Below, in pieces: positions 30,911-40,583 of a DNA stretch of 64,000 nucleotides. Made by a program: the position numbers and the translations under genes. The stretch lies in assembly GCA_964489525.1 (NCBI GenBank), contig CAZAYY010000021.1, positions 1 to 64,000 on the forward strand. Direction: 5' to 3'. The DNA is from CAZAYY01 sp964489525. Lineage in GTDB: Bacteria; Chloroflexota; Anaerolineae; Anaerolineales; JABWBV01. Numbering within the stretch: position 1 is the stretch's first letter; each line of letters starts with the position of its first letter. Below the pieces are notes generated by a model that was not told the origin of the DNA, did no database searches, and saw only the letters and a program-made list of their open reading frames with translations.

Positions 30911-32149
30911 CTACCTGAGGTTTTCTGAAAATTCGTGCAGCATCATTCGGGGCGAGCGCACTGCCCACCACCGCACCCACCACATCGCAAACAAGCAGAA
31001 AAATGGAACCGGCAGGTACATCACCGCCTGCTCAACGTTTCCTTCAACGGTCCCCAAAAACAACGCCCACAGCCCCACCAGCAGGACAACCAGGGTGGCA
31101 TACATCCATTGAACACCACCGGCTTTCCAACGCTGTTCCCACACCCGGAAAACCAACAGCATCACCGGGATGAGGGCCACAAAATGGGTGGTGGCCGTGC
31201 GCAAGGCGATGAAATTGGTCAGCACCAGGGTCATCAACGCTGTCCAGGTGAACCAGCGTTCGTCCTTGCCCCAGGCAAAAAACCACTCGGCAAACAAATA
31301 GAGAAAACCCAGCACATTTAAGGTGATATTGATGACACCGCGAATACCCGGGAGTCCATTGGCCAGAATGGAAACCACGGAGCCGATATCGGTGTAGCCG
31401 GGGTAAGCCACAATTTGCTGGAGCATTTGAATGGGCCAGGTGGGAATCAGCGCCATGGTAATCACAAATAAACCCACCGCACTGCCCGCCAGGCTGGCAA
31501 GTAAAATATACCGCCGCACCGAAAGTGCCCAGAGCACAATGAACGGCAGCAGCAAATAGACCATTTGCGGCTTGATGGTTGAAAGCGCAAGCAAAAACCC
31601 GGCCAGCACATCTTCCTTACGCTGGATGGCCAGTAAGCCCCAGATGATGAGAACCGTATTCAATGCTGCAATTTGACCATTAATCACATTGCGCACCCCC
31701 GAATACCAAAGCAAGGCAAAAATCAGCAGGGCGGCCAGTTTGAGGGGTTTCACTTTCCAATCTACCAGGCGCAGGCTGAGAAACACACCAGCCACAAGGG
31801 CGGCTTGCAAAATGGTCATCCACAAAGCACGGGCAAAGGCAAAGTTTTCAAATAATGCCGGAATTCCAAAAAACACAATGGCATACAATGGATAAAGGTA
31901 CGTGACCGGGTCTTCCCCAGGTCGAGCCGGGCGGCCATAATACCAGAACTGGCTTTCGCGGGTAACTTCATCGCTGTAAGGGTTGATTCCCTCCATCAGG
32001 TACATGCGCGAACCAAGGTAGCGCGGGACGAAATCTCCTCCACCAGGAAATTGTTCCGCAAAACGGTAATTCATCACTGTAACCCCAACCAGCGCGGCCC
32101 CTAACAACAATAATACAACCAAAAAAAATAATCCACTTTGCTTGCGCAT
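30911..32149 (-). CDS. GT87-like membrane mannosyltransferase (DUF2029 type, 412 aa)
   Basis: This protein has about 10 helices (residues 7-400) and a short C-terminus. The loop after helix 1 reads FVPRYLGSRMYLMEGINPYSDEV, and the central signature LALSTIKPQMVYLLLPF (Lys-Pro-Gln) is diagnostic for GT87 polyprenol-phosphomannose-dependent mannosyltransferases such as PimE. Asp residues in the first loop are the likely base. GGAGG lies 4 bases before the ATG. It sits between two GT39-like genes on the same strand, 12 bases after one and 26 before the other. Addition of mannose to a surface glycan is the best guess. Confidence 0.82.
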   Translation of the reverse strand: MRKQSGLFFLVVLLLLGAALVGVTVMNYRFAEQFPGGGDFVPRYLGSRMYLMEGINPYSDEVTRESQFWYYGRPARPGEDPVTYLYPLYAIVFFGIPALFENFAFARALWMTILQAALVAGVFLSLRLVDWKVKPLKLAALLIFALLWYSGVRNVINGQIAALNTVLIIWGLLAIQRKEDVLAGFLLALSTIKPQMVYLLLPFIVLWALSVRRYILLASLAGSAVGLFVITMALIPTWPIQMLQQIVAYPGYTDIGSVVSILANGLPGIRGVINITLNVLGFLYLFAEWFFAWGKDERWFTWTALMTLVLTNFIALRTATTHFVALIPVMLLVFRVWEQRWKAGGVQWMYATLVVLLVGLWALFLGTVEGNVEQAVMYLPVPFFCLFAMWWVRWWAVRSPRMMLHEFSENLR

Positions 32150-32161
32150 GCAGCCTCCAGG

Positions 32162-33787
32162 TCAGGGTTCTGAAATGGGAAGGAGATATAAAACTAACCG
32201 GCCATGCACCGGGGTAGTCTCCCCGGCAGGAAAATCATCGATAAATTCAACGTACAAAACCAGGTTCTCGGCTTCCGGGCCTAAAAATGGGCTAAAAGAA
32301 TTCCAGATCATTTCTTCCCGGTCCACGAGATAGGTACCGCCTTGCTGGCGCAGATAGGCCAGGAGGCGGTTCTCCTGCCGGGCGGCAATCGCATTCCAAT
32401 CTACAACACCATCCAAGTTTATCACGCGGCGCTCCGCAAAATACCCCAAAATGCCGGAATTGAATGCCCCAATCACCGCATCCGGCGGTGTGGAGGAGCG
32501 CACCCAATCGGAAGCCTGGATCCAATCCACCTGGCCAGGATAAACGGGTTCCGAAAAGGTCCGTTGCACCTGGAAAACCAGCAAAACCAACAGCGCCCCG
32601 GCCAGTCCAAGCCAGCCTTGGCGCCCCAGTTTAGCCAACAAATGAGCCAGCCCCAGCCCAACCACCAACGCCAGCAGCCCGGCCCAGGGTGCGTAATACC
32701 AGCCGCGCGGGTACCAGCGTACCAGGGTATGCACCCCCAATCCAACAGCCACCCCAGCCAGGGCCAGCCAGGCCAGGTACACCGGGGCAGCAGATAAATG
32801 GGAATCTCTAGGTGCCATATGGGCCAACCAGCGTTTTACTCGCCGGGAAACCCTCCCCAGGCGCGCCAACAGAAGCACGCCTAAACCAGCCAGCAGGGCC
32901 GCTCCGCCATAAATCAGGAGTGCCCGAACGGCATAATTGATTACCGGCAGTTGGAAATCCTGCCAGAGATTTCCCCCCAGGCTGAAACGGTACTGCACCA
33001 ACAAGGGCATGGCCACCGCAGAAGACTGCGTCCAATGGCCGGTGGCCAGGCGGCTCCAGGCAAACCAGGGTGCCACCACGAGCAGCCCAACCAGAGCATA
33101 GACCAGCCAGCCCCAATCCAGGCTGCGTGTCCGCCGCAAAGAAACTACGAAAACCCCCAACGAAACAAACAAAACCAGGATGGCGAGGTCGGTACGAGCC
33201 AGGAAAGCCAGGCCGCCCAACGCCCCGGCAGCGGCCCACGAACGCCAGGTCCAGGTTTGAACCAACCAATCCATTGCCCAAATATAACCGGCGAGCACCA
33301 GCATGGCCAGGGCCGTTTCCAACCCATTGACCGCCTCCATCGCCAGACGTAGGTTAAACAGGTAGAGCAGCGCCACAACCGCCCCACTGCCTTTTTGCCA
33401 GCGCTCTGCCAGCAGGGCAAACCCGGTGGCCGCTAACACATCCAGCCCAGCGCCCAAAACCAGCGCACCGCGTAAAGCCACGTCTGCCGCCTCGCCAGGG
33501 AAAATGCTGCAGCATAAAGCGGCCTTGAACCAGGGCGCCAGCATGAGCACCCACAGCGGGTGAAACCCATTGGCCGGGTTAACCCCATCAAAAGTCACCC
33601 CTTGCCCTAAAACCAGGTTGCGAACAATCACAAAGTAGTAAAAAGCATCATCTGGCAGGGTAAAATCGAGGATGAAGTCCAACGGCGCAAAAGCCAACAC
33701 CAGTCGCGCTGCAAGCCCGGACAGTATAATCCCAACCAACACCGGGTTTTGCCACCAATTGGGTTCAGGGTTTTGCTTTATCAACAT
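32162..33787 (-). CDS. GT-C membrane glycosyltransferase (541 aa)
   Basis: This protein has about 11 helices (residues 15-430). The catalytic loop DFTLPDDAFYYFVIVRNLVLG is followed by NPANGFHPLWVLML, typical of GT39-like enzymes with Asp-Asp. The soluble tail has FNSGILGYFAERRVINLDG, the GxxGYFxxR motif shared with the 24067 and 60262 proteins. The ATG has no Shine-Dalgarno sequence; a TATAGT box ends 4 bases before it, so a leaderless transcript is possible. It starts the leftward GT-C run and is divergent from the 33869 gene. The sugar is unknown. Confidence 0.8.
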   Translation of the reverse strand: MLIKQNPEPNWWQNPVLVGIILSGLAARLVLAFAPLDFILDFTLPDDAFYYFVIVRNLVLGQGVTFDGVNPANGFHPLWVLMLAPWFKAALCCSIFPGEAADVALRGALVLGAGLDVLAATGFALLAERWQKGSGAVVALLYLFNLRLAMEAVNGLETALAMLVLAGYIWAMDWLVQTWTWRSWAAAGALGGLAFLARTDLAILVLFVSLGVFVVSLRRTRSLDWGWLVYALVGLLVVAPWFAWSRLATGHWTQSSAVAMPLLVQYRFSLGGNLWQDFQLPVINYAVRALLIYGGAALLAGLGVLLLARLGRVSRRVKRWLAHMAPRDSHLSAAPVYLAWLALAGVAVGLGVHTLVRWYPRGWYYAPWAGLLALVVGLGLAHLLAKLGRQGWLGLAGALLVLLVFQVQRTFSEPVYPGQVDWIQASDWVRSSTPPDAVIGAFNSGILGYFAERRVINLDGVVDWNAIAARQENRLLAYLRQQGGTYLVDREEMIWNSFSPFLGPEAENLVLYVEFIDDFPAGETTPVHGRLVLYLLPISEP

Positions 33788-33868
33788 CTAAACTATACCA
33801 GGAAGAAATTACCGCCTACCGTGCCGGGCAGTGCCGCAAATCGGTGGACAACCAGGATTATACCCGTT

Positions 33869-36019
33869 ATGGAAGTGCTGCTTCACCCTCTAGAAGTCCT
33901 ATCTCTTCTCGGAAAAAGTGCCGCCGGGCTTGGGCTTATCGCGGTCTGCCTGTATCTGTCTCACACACTGGCAGAGCGCCTGCTGCCCACAGGCAGCGGG
34001 TTGGCTTTGCGCTGGGCAGGCACGGCTGCCGCCGGGATGTGGCTGGCCCAGGTGGGCTTTCACGGCCTGGCTGCGGTTGGAATCTTCCAGATCGGTTGGG
34101 CGCTCATCTTGGGAGTCCTCGCCAGCGGTTTGACTATGCGAATATCACCACTCCCGGTTTTCGGGCAGGCTCTCCTGCGGGACGGGCGTACCCTTGCCCG
34201 CCGCCTCCGCTGGCTTGCCACTACCCCATTCCGCTGGGTTTTCTTGCCCGCTCTGCTGCTTGCTTTGCTGACCGCACTCAGAGCCAGCTTGCTGCCCAAC
34301 CTGGGCTGGGACTCGCTGACCTACCATACTCCCAAAGCCGCTTTTTGGGTCCAGGCTGGCGGTTACACCACCCTGCCCAGCCCGGGTGGTTGGGGCCAGT
34401 ATTACCAGAACCTGTTTGGCGGTGGAGAAATTTTTTCCGCCTGGGCCATGCTGCCCTTTCACAATGACCTGCTGGTGGGCTGGGTAGATGTCGTCCAATG
34501 GGTCTTTTTGGGCCTGGCGCTCTATACCTTTGGCCGCACCCTGGCGCTGAAACCCGCCCTGGCGCTGTTGGGGGCGGTGTATGTGCTGTTTATTCCGGCA
34601 GTTTGGTACCCGGTAGGCAGCGGGTACGTGGACAATGGCCTCAACCTGGCGCTTACCCTGGGGTTGGTGTTTTCGATCCAGGCCGTCAAAACCCGGCAGT
34701 ACCGAGCCCTGCTGCTGGCTGGCATGGCTTTTGGCACTGCGGTGGCCGTCAAGGTGGTGGTGCTGCCCGCGGCCGGGCTGGTTTTCCTGGTGCTGTTGGG
34801 GTACACAGCCTGGCCGAAAAACCCGCCAGCCGCCAAAAGTCACCCGCTTTTTCCGCTGCTGGCAGCCGGGCTGGCCGGGGCGCTGATGGTTGTGCCCTGG
34901 TTGGCAATCAACCTCCAACAAACCGGGCTGCCGCTGGCCGGGCTGCCCGTTCAGGTGGGCGGCCTGCGCCTGGGGGACCTGACACCCACCCTGGCCTGGT
35001 ACCAAGAACGACCCGAACTTGCCCAAACCGGCCTGGCCGAGGAAGTGGTTGCCCTGGCGCGCATGTTCCGCTCCCCACTCACCCAAACCCCCCACCTGAG
35101 TGTGCTTTCGCTGGTTTCTTTGCTTCTATTTCCCGTAATGGTTGTGCGGTGGCTGCGGCAATCACCCTCACATGAGGCCGTAGGGCGATTAGCAGGGCTG
35201 CTGGCGCTGGCCGTGACCATCGGGGTGCTGCTCTATTTTTATCAACCTGCCTTCAAAGTCATCCGGCTGCTCTGGCCGCTGGTCACAGCCCGTTTTCTGC
35301 TGCCGGTTTTCACCTGGACAGTGTTCGCCAGCCTGGCGTTGTTCCACCACCCCAAAAAAACCAACCCCCACGCCTGGTTCATCGCAGCCAGTGCCCTGCT
35401 CCACATGGGGGCAGGTGCCTTCTTTGGCTGGGCTGGTTTTGAATATGTCGCCGCTGCGGTTTGGGGCGGGGTGCTCATCCTTGCGCCGGTCCTGCTGGCT
35501 TTTTTGGCCAAGGCCGGCCGGGTTCGGACTGCCTGGGCTGTTGGCCTGGTTTTATGCCTGGCTGCCGGGGTGGGATTGAGCCTGTACCGGGCCGAAACCC
35601 GCTACCAGGCCGCGGTCGAAAGCCTGGTGTACGACCCCGTACACACCTACTGGGTTCCCACCGCGGCGCAGGTAGACCAACCCGGCGCACCAGTCACCGT
35701 GGCCATCACTGCTGGCCCCCATCAAAACGCCGATAACTGGTTCATGGCCTTTTTTATGGGCAGCGAACTGCAAAACACGTTGGTGTACCTGCCGGTTGCA
35801 GCCGGTGGCGAGATTGTAGATTTTTACCCACCGGGCGAGTTAGAAGAAAGCGCCAACCAGGAGGCCTGGCTGGCGCGACTTGAACAGCATGGGGTGGATT
35901 ATGTAATGAGCTTTGAACCAGCCAGTATTGAACTGGCCTGGATGGAAAGCCAACCTGCCCGCTTTGAACGGGTTTCCGGCAGCGGGCAGCGCTGGGGGCT
36001 GTACCGGGTTATCCCTTAG
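33869..36019 (+). CDS. Large GT-C-like membrane protein with Y-H motif (716 aa)
   Basis: This is a 716-residue protein of about 13 helices. The motif WDSLTYHTPKAAFWVQAGG followed by QYYQNLFGGGEIFSAW corresponds to the FDALVYH...GE pair of the 27205 and 52222 proteins. A soluble tail of about 110 residues ends QRWGLYRVIP. It reads rightward, divergent from the 32162 gene, and converges with the epimerase: the two stop regions overlap by 11 bases (36009-36019). The ATG at 33869 was chosen as the first start after the divergent promoter region; a longer frame from 33749 would overlap the start of the opposite gene. The reaction is unknown; a glycosyltransferase is likely from paralogy. Confidence 0.72.
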   Translation: MEVLLHPLEVLSLLGKSAAGLGLIAVCLYLSHTLAERLLPTGSGLALRWAGTAAAGMWLAQVGFHGLAAVGIFQIGWALILGVLASGLTMRISPLPVFGQALLRDGRTLARRLRWLATTPFRWVFLPALLLALLTALRASLLPNLGWDSLTYHTPKAAFWVQAGGYTTLPSPGGWGQYYQNLFGGGEIFSAWAMLPFHNDLLVGWVDVVQWVFLGLALYTFGRTLALKPALALLGAVYVLFIPAVWYPVGSGYVDNGLNLALTLGLVFSIQAVKTRQYRALLLAGMAFGTAVAVKVVVLPAAGLVFLVLLGYTAWPKNPPAAKSHPLFPLLAAGLAGALMVVPWLAINLQQTGLPLAGLPVQVGGLRLGDLTPTLAWYQERPELAQTGLAEEVVALARMFRSPLTQTPHLSVLSLVSLLLFPVMVVRWLRQSPSHEAVGRLAGLLALAVTIGVLLYFYQPAFKVIRLLWPLVTARFLLPVFTWTVFASLALFHHPKKTNPHAWFIAASALLHMGAGAFFGWAGFEYVAAAVWGGVLILAPVLLAFLAKAGRVRTAWAVGLVLCLAAGVGLSLYRAETRYQAAVESLVYDPVHTYWVPTAAQVDQPGAPVTVAITAGPHQNADNWFMAFFMGSELQNTLVYLPVAAGGEIVDFYPPGELEESANQEAWLARLEQHGVDYVMSFEPASIELAWMESQPARFERVSGSGQRWGLYRVIP

Positions 36020-36935
36020 TGCGGAAAAATTCCAGGGTTTGGGCCAGGCCGTCTTCCAGCGAGACCTGCGGCTCCCAGCCCAGTTCGCTGCCAATCCGGC
36101 CCGCATCCAGAATGCTGCGGAACACCTCGCCCGGTTTGCCGGGGCCATAATTGGCCGGAAGCGAATAGCCGCTGACTTTCTTCAAGACTTCGTAAATTTT
36201 ATTAATCGAAGTACCAACCCCGGTGCCGATGTTGTAGGCCCGGCGGTTGCTGGCCGGGTTATCCAAAACCATCAGGTTCGCCCGGACCACATCGCCCACG
36301 AACACAAAATCGCGTTCCTGGTCCCCGGTGCCATAAATGGTCAGGGGTTTTTCGGCCAACATCCGCTGGGCAAAAATGGCCACCACACCGGCCTCGCCAA
36401 ACGGGTCCTGGCGGGGACCGTAGATATTGGCATAGCGCAGGGTGGTATATTCCAGGCCGTAGGTCACAGCATACAGGTGCAGGTACATTTCAAAAGCATA
36501 CTTGGCCGCGCCATAGGGCGAGAGCGGCTGGATGGGGTGTTTTTCATCGCAGGGCAGGTAGGTGGGGTCGCCATACACTGTGCCGCCGGAGGAGCTAAAA
36601 ACCACCTTCTTCACCCCGGTTTTACGGGCATTTTCCAGCAGGTTTAACCCGCCCAGGATGTTGATATCGGCGTCCAACATCGGGTTTTCCACCGAAACGT
36701 TCACACTCATCTGGGCAGCATGGTGGTTGACCACATCCGGGCGTTCGCGCTCAAACACATCCTTCAATGCAGCGTCGCGAATGTCCATTTCGTAAAAGTT
36801 TGCAGCAGGATTGATGTTTTCACGTTTTCCTGTGGCCAGGTTGTCCACCACCACCACCTGGTGGCCGTTGGCAATCAACGCATCGCCAATTTGGGAAGCG
36901 ATAAACCCCGCACCGCCTGTGATTAAGATTTTCAT
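36009..36935 (-). CDS. UDP-glucose 4-epimerase-like SDR enzyme (GalE family)
   Basis: This 308-residue cytoplasmic nucleotide-sugar enzyme has the extended-SDR fold: NAD site KILITGGAGFIASQIGDAL at the start, Ser in FSSSGGTVYGDP, the catalytic Tyr-x-x-x-Lys in SPYGAAKYAFEM, and the substrate-loop NIYGPRQDPFGEAGVVAIF. It would interconvert UDP-glucose/UDP-galactose or the N-acetyl forms, supplying precursors for the surrounding glycosyltransferases. The length fits short GalE-like epimerases. A related dehydratase or GDP-sugar epimerase cannot be excluded by motif. It converges on the 33869 gene with an 11-base overlap of the 3' ends. Confidence 0.9.
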   Translation of the reverse strand: MKILITGGAGFIASQIGDALIANGHQVVVVDNLATGKRENINPAANFYEMDIRDAALKDVFERERPDVVNHHAAQMSVNVSVENPMLDADINILGGLNLLENARKTGVKKVVFSSSGGTVYGDPTYLPCDEKHPIQPLSPYGAAKYAFEMYLHLYAVTYGLEYTTLRYANIYGPRQDPFGEAGVVAIFAQRMLAEKPLTIYGTGDQERDFVFVGDVVRANLMVLDNPASNRRAYNIGTGVGTSINKIYEVLKKVSGYSLPANYGPGKPGEVFRSILDAGRIGSELGWEPQVSLEDGLAQTLEFFRTKG

Positions 36936-37001
36936 GGGAATGTCTCCTCTTGAAGGTATGATTTAGAAATGATTCAGCCCCACCCCCAGGCGGTTATTAT
37001 T

Positions 37002-38564
37002 TTATCGCACTCGCCGGTAAATGGCGTAGCCTGGAAACGTGGTTTCTAACGCAAACTCCCCAGCCGCCAGGACAGCATCGTAAATCTTCCACTTGCGGCT
37101 GAATGGCCCCACCACCAGGTAATCGGGGTCGCCTGAGAGGGGATCATATAAAATCGGCTGGTTTTGGCCCAAAGAATCGTTTTGAATACCCGTAACGCTC
37201 ACCGAAGCAGGGGGATAGTGGTATGGGCGCTCCAACATAAAAAAGAGTTCGCTGTCATAGGTCTCAATCCTGGCGGTGGGCGGGGTGTTCTGGTTCAGGT
37301 ATGCAGCGGTTTGGGCAGCCCCGGTGTGGCTGGTGAGGAACACCAACAGCACAATGCCGCTCGTGATCACAAATGCCAGCACCAGCCAGCCAGCCACCAG
37401 CCAGGGTAGCACCAACCGGCTGGCATTTTTCAGCCGGTCAGCCAGCGTCCCACCCCGGGCACTCCCCGCCTGGCGCAATTCGAGCAGCAGGCGGCGAAAA
37501 CGCAGCCCGCGCGTACATTCAACCACCGCCTCTGCCGAGAACAAAGACCCCAAAAACACCGGGATAAACAGGTAGCGCACAAACGCCATCCCCAACAGGG
37601 CATACCAGCCCAACCAACTGATTACCAATCCCAAAATGGCCAGGCGGGTGAGTAAACCGGCCCGTTCGACCAGGGGAACGCCATTTCGCCAGGCTACCCA
37701 GGTTTTCCACAAAGCCCAGGCCGCACCCACCAGGGTGAGTAGGCCAAAGGTAAACAGGTGGCCCAGCGCCTCGGCCCGCACAGGCCCATCCAGCACAAGG
37801 GCTGTCACCTGGAACAAACCGGGCATCTCCTCCCCCTGCCCCACGCGCTCCACCAGGGAAAACAACCCGCTCACCAGGGGTTGGCGCAGCCCCCAGGCCG
37901 CGGCAGTCACCAGCGCCAACAACCCGGCCTCGCGCCACCAGTGCTGCCAGAGCGCGGCCAGCAGCGCACCCGCCAGCCCCACCCACCAAAAAGGCACCAC
38001 CTGGGCCTTGCTGATCAGCGCCGCCGCAAAAAACGCCCCTGCCCCTGCACCCCCCAACCAGGGCCGCCCAGCCAACCCGATATACAAGCAGCCAAAACCA
38101 GCCGCCAAAAACAGCAAAGCCGTGATCTCGCCCAACACTTGGCGGCCAATCAGAATGGGATGCAGTTCATTGGCCATTGGCGCCAGCAAAACCAACCCCA
38201 ATGCCAGCCCGGCCGTTTTGGGCGAAGAAAGGCGGCGCGCCAGCAGGTAGAACACCCCCAGCGCCGCCAGCATCCCCAACACACCCGGCAGCCGCCCCTG
38301 CCACGTTCCAACCCCAAAGAGCCTAAAGCTCAGCGCTGCCAGCCCGGTGACTGGCAAATGCCCAGAGAGCGTGGGCCCGGCCTCCTGCCCATTGCGATAC
38401 AAACCAAAGAAACCATCCTGCGCCCAACTGCGCGCCACCCCCAACGTCCAGCCCTCATCCCACCACAAGGATGGGACGCGCCCAAGGTCGGAGAAGAAGG
38501 CGAAGAGGAGGATTATCACCAATAAGGCATTACCGAACCAGAGCAGTTTTTTTTGGGCAAACAT
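37002..38564 (-). CDS. GT39-like membrane glycosyltransferase (520 aa)
   Basis: This protein has about 11 to 12 helices over residues 7-420. The first loop VPSLWWDEGWTLGVARSWA gives the Asp-Glu pair, and PTLSGHLPVTGLAALSF replaces the usual HPP-type loop. A soluble tail of about 95 residues contains TYDSELFFMLERPYHYPP, which includes two consecutive aromatic-His-aromatic turns. The ATG at 38564 lies 4 bases after the GT2 stop; a TTG 12 bases upstream is less likely. It is the last gene of the transcript that begins with the fucosyltransferase. Confidence 0.8.
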   Translation of the reverse strand: MFAQKKLLWFGNALLVIILLFAFFSDLGRVPSLWWDEGWTLGVARSWAQDGFFGLYRNGQEAGPTLSGHLPVTGLAALSFRLFGVGTWQGRLPGVLGMLAALGVFYLLARRLSSPKTAGLALGLVLLAPMANELHPILIGRQVLGEITALLFLAAGFGCLYIGLAGRPWLGGAGAGAFFAAALISKAQVVPFWWVGLAGALLAALWQHWWREAGLLALVTAAAWGLRQPLVSGLFSLVERVGQGEEMPGLFQVTALVLDGPVRAEALGHLFTFGLLTLVGAAWALWKTWVAWRNGVPLVERAGLLTRLAILGLVISWLGWYALLGMAFVRYLFIPVFLGSLFSAEAVVECTRGLRFRRLLLELRQAGSARGGTLADRLKNASRLVLPWLVAGWLVLAFVITSGIVLLVFLTSHTGAAQTAAYLNQNTPPTARIETYDSELFFMLERPYHYPPASVSVTGIQNDSLGQNQPILYDPLSGDPDYLVVGPFSRKWKIYDAVLAAGEFALETTFPGYAIYRRVR

Positions 38565-38568
38565 ATCA

Positions 38569-39513
38569 CTACCCAAACAATTTTTGTTTCAACACAATAA
38601 ACACTTTTGCCCGTTCGCCCAGCAGCATCACCAAACCCAGGGCTATCCAGGCAGCCAAATTAAGAGCCCAGGTTTTTACTGCCTTCCATAATCCTTTCCG
38701 GGCCGCCTGGGCATCGTCCAACATCAAAGCCCCTGCGCCCCAATACAAATAAAAAGATGAGCGAGTTGAACGAGCCAGGGTCAGAAAAATCGGGCTGGCC
38801 TCGATTTTGCGCATCAAATGGTTAAAGCCTGCCAACATCTGCTGCTTGTTTTGAGAACCGCTGCCAACCCGGTGACGGTACAGGCCTGTAGGTTGGGCCT
38901 GGTACGCCGCCCCCCCTTGGGACGTTAGCCGATACCAATAATCCCAATCTTCATTCCCTGCCATAACGGGGTCAAAACCGCCCACTTGTGCTGCATATTC
39001 CGCCCGCACCATCGCCGCATGAATTGGGAAGGGATTTTGTTTCATGAAAACCAGGGCATTTTGGCGAGGACTGCCCAACGACATCTTAATTCTGGGCCGG
39101 TCAAAAAAGGGGCGGGCTAAAGCTGTCTCCTGGCCCTCTTCAAAGAACAGGGTATCCGAAAAAACGACGCAAACTGCAGGATGGTTTTCCAAATAACCGG
39201 TTTGCAGTTCCAACTTTCCCGGAAGAAACAAGTCATCAGCATCCAGAAACACAAGGTATTTCCCGGAAGCCGCCTGCAGCCCGGTATTGCGCGCCGCACT
39301 GACCCCCCGGTTGGGCTGGTTGATAAGGTGAATACGCCCAGCATACGGCGCTAAAACCGAGAGCGTTTCATCGGTAGAACCATCGTTGACCACAATAATC
39401 TCCACGGCCGGGTAATCCTGGGCTAACACACTTTCCACCGCCAAACAAATGTGCCTGGCAGCGTTGTATGCCGGAATAATGACCGAGATGGTGGGTGCAT
39501 CAGGGCTGACCAT
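38569..39513 (-). CDS. GT2 glycosyltransferase (314 aa)
   Basis: This inverting GT-A enzyme has VSVIIPAYNAARHICLAV at the start, EIIVVNDGSTDETLSV for nucleotide binding, the DxD motif in KYLVFLDADDLFLPGKLE and a downstream region NEDWDYWYRLTSQGG (ED/W acceptor loop). The C-terminal 40 residues contain one amphipathic or membrane helix (LALWIALGLVMLLGER-like), so it is likely attached to the inner face of the membrane. The true start is the ATG at 39513 with AGGA just upstream; the longer frame to 39660 overlaps the previous gene. Donor unknown. Confidence 0.88.
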   Translation of the reverse strand: MVSPDAPTISVIIPAYNAARHICLAVESVLAQDYPAVEIIVVNDGSTDETLSVLAPYAGRIHLINQPNRGVSAARNTGLQAASGKYLVFLDADDLFLPGKLELQTGYLENHPAVCVVFSDTLFFEEGQETALARPFFDRPRIKMSLGSPRQNALVFMKQNPFPIHAAMVRAEYAAQVGGFDPVMAGNEDWDYWYRLTSQGGAAYQAQPTGLYRHRVGSGSQNKQQMLAGFNHLMRKIEASPIFLTLARSTRSSFYLYWGAGALMLDDAQAARKGLWKAVKTWALNLAAWIALGLVMLLGERAKVFIVLKQKLFG

Positions 39514-39515
39514 GT

Positions 39516-40583
39516 TTATCCTAACCACCCTGTATTTAAGCCAATCCGCTCCATCACCATCTGAAAGGTGTTTTGAATTGTGTTCATACGTGGCAACCGA
39601 GGACTGATTCGAAATGCCCAGGCCAAAGCCAACAGCGAATATTTCCAGGAAATTTTCCAATTCTCCAATGCAAGCCAGTACAGCTTATCACCAATTACCC
39701 ACCTGAGGGCTGGGCGGCTATAACCACCCTCATCAAGAACATGCGCATCCTGAAAGTAAACATCGCATAACAAATCCACCGCCAGCTTAAGGAGGGTTGG
39801 AGGCTGTCCAGGCTGTAAAGGCTGATAAAGAGCGGTAACAGCCTCGAGCGGAACTTCCCGCCCTAAAAAGCCAGTCAAGTTTCTATACACAACCTGAACT
39901 GCCCTGGCGTTTTGTCTCTCTGAATGCACCTGAGAAACGCCTCTATCATGCACCCGATACAGCAAAAGCACTTCGGGTAAATTTGCCAGCTTCGTCACCT
40001 GGGCAAACCGTGACCAAAGTGCATAATCCTCTGCAGTCGAGGACATTGTTTCGTAATGGCCAACTTGTTCGAGGAGCGGCCTTCGGAACATAACAGTAGA
40101 TGCGCCAAATGAATTTGAAAGTAACAAATGTGAACGAATTTGAGATGGCGAAGTGGGAGGTTTCACAATGGACCCCTTTACCCCCTGTTTATCGATTATT
40201 TGATAATAGGCCCCGACGATACCAATTTCATGGTTTTGCTCCATGAAAGCAACCTGCTTTTCCAATCGGTTAGGAAGCGCAATATCATCAGCATCCATGC
40301 TGGCAATGTACTTTCCGCTTGAATGATCAACACACTTATTTCTTGAAATGGAAATTCCCTGATTACCTGAATTCCGATATAAAGATATTCTTTGGTCGCG
40401 TTGAGAGTATTGGTATAGGATTTTCCAAGTTTGATCATTCGATCCATCATCAACGATGATAAGCTCAAAATTTGAATACGTTTGTTCTAATACACTTTGG
40501 ATAGCCGCACCAACATAATCTTCACAGTTGTAAACTGGCATGTTAACACTAACTAAAGGTGCAGCTGATTTAATGTCTTGCAT
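39516..40583 (-). CDS. GT2 glycosyltransferase (355 aa)
   Basis: GT-A fold enzyme: PLVSVNMPVYNCEDYVGAAI, FELIIVDDGSNDQTWKIL, DxD in YIASMDADDIALPNRLE and the acceptor loop SSTAEDYALWSRFAQ. The C-terminal third is predicted helical without a clear membrane span. The base composition is clearly more AT-rich than the GT-C genes around it. The ATG at 40583 overlaps the fucosyltransferase stop by one base (TGATG), so it is co-translated. Likely adds one sugar of the glycan repeat; identity not readable from sequence. Confidence 0.88.
   Translation of the reverse strand: MQDIKSAAPLVSVNMPVYNCEDYVGAAIQSVLEQTYSNFELIIVDDGSNDQTWKILYQYSQRDQRISLYRNSGNQGISISRNKCVDHSSGKYIASMDADDIALPNRLEKQVAFMEQNHEIGIVGAYYQIIDKQGVKGSIVKPPTSPSQIRSHLLLSNSFGASTVMFRRPLLEQVGHYETMSSTAEDYALWSRFAQVTKLANLPEVLLLYRVHDRGVSQVHSERQNARAVQVVYRNLTGFLGREVPLEAVTALYQPLQPGQPPTLLKLAVDLLCDVYFQDAHVLDEGGYSRPALRWVIGDKLYWLALENWKISWKYSLLALAWAFRISPRLPRMNTIQNTFQMVMERIGLNTGWLG

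Noticed and set aside
34145..35095. A 316-codon minus-strand frame rich in Gly and Gln
   Set aside because: It lies fully inside the 33869 GT-C gene; composition is what GC-rich membrane-protein genes give on the other strand.
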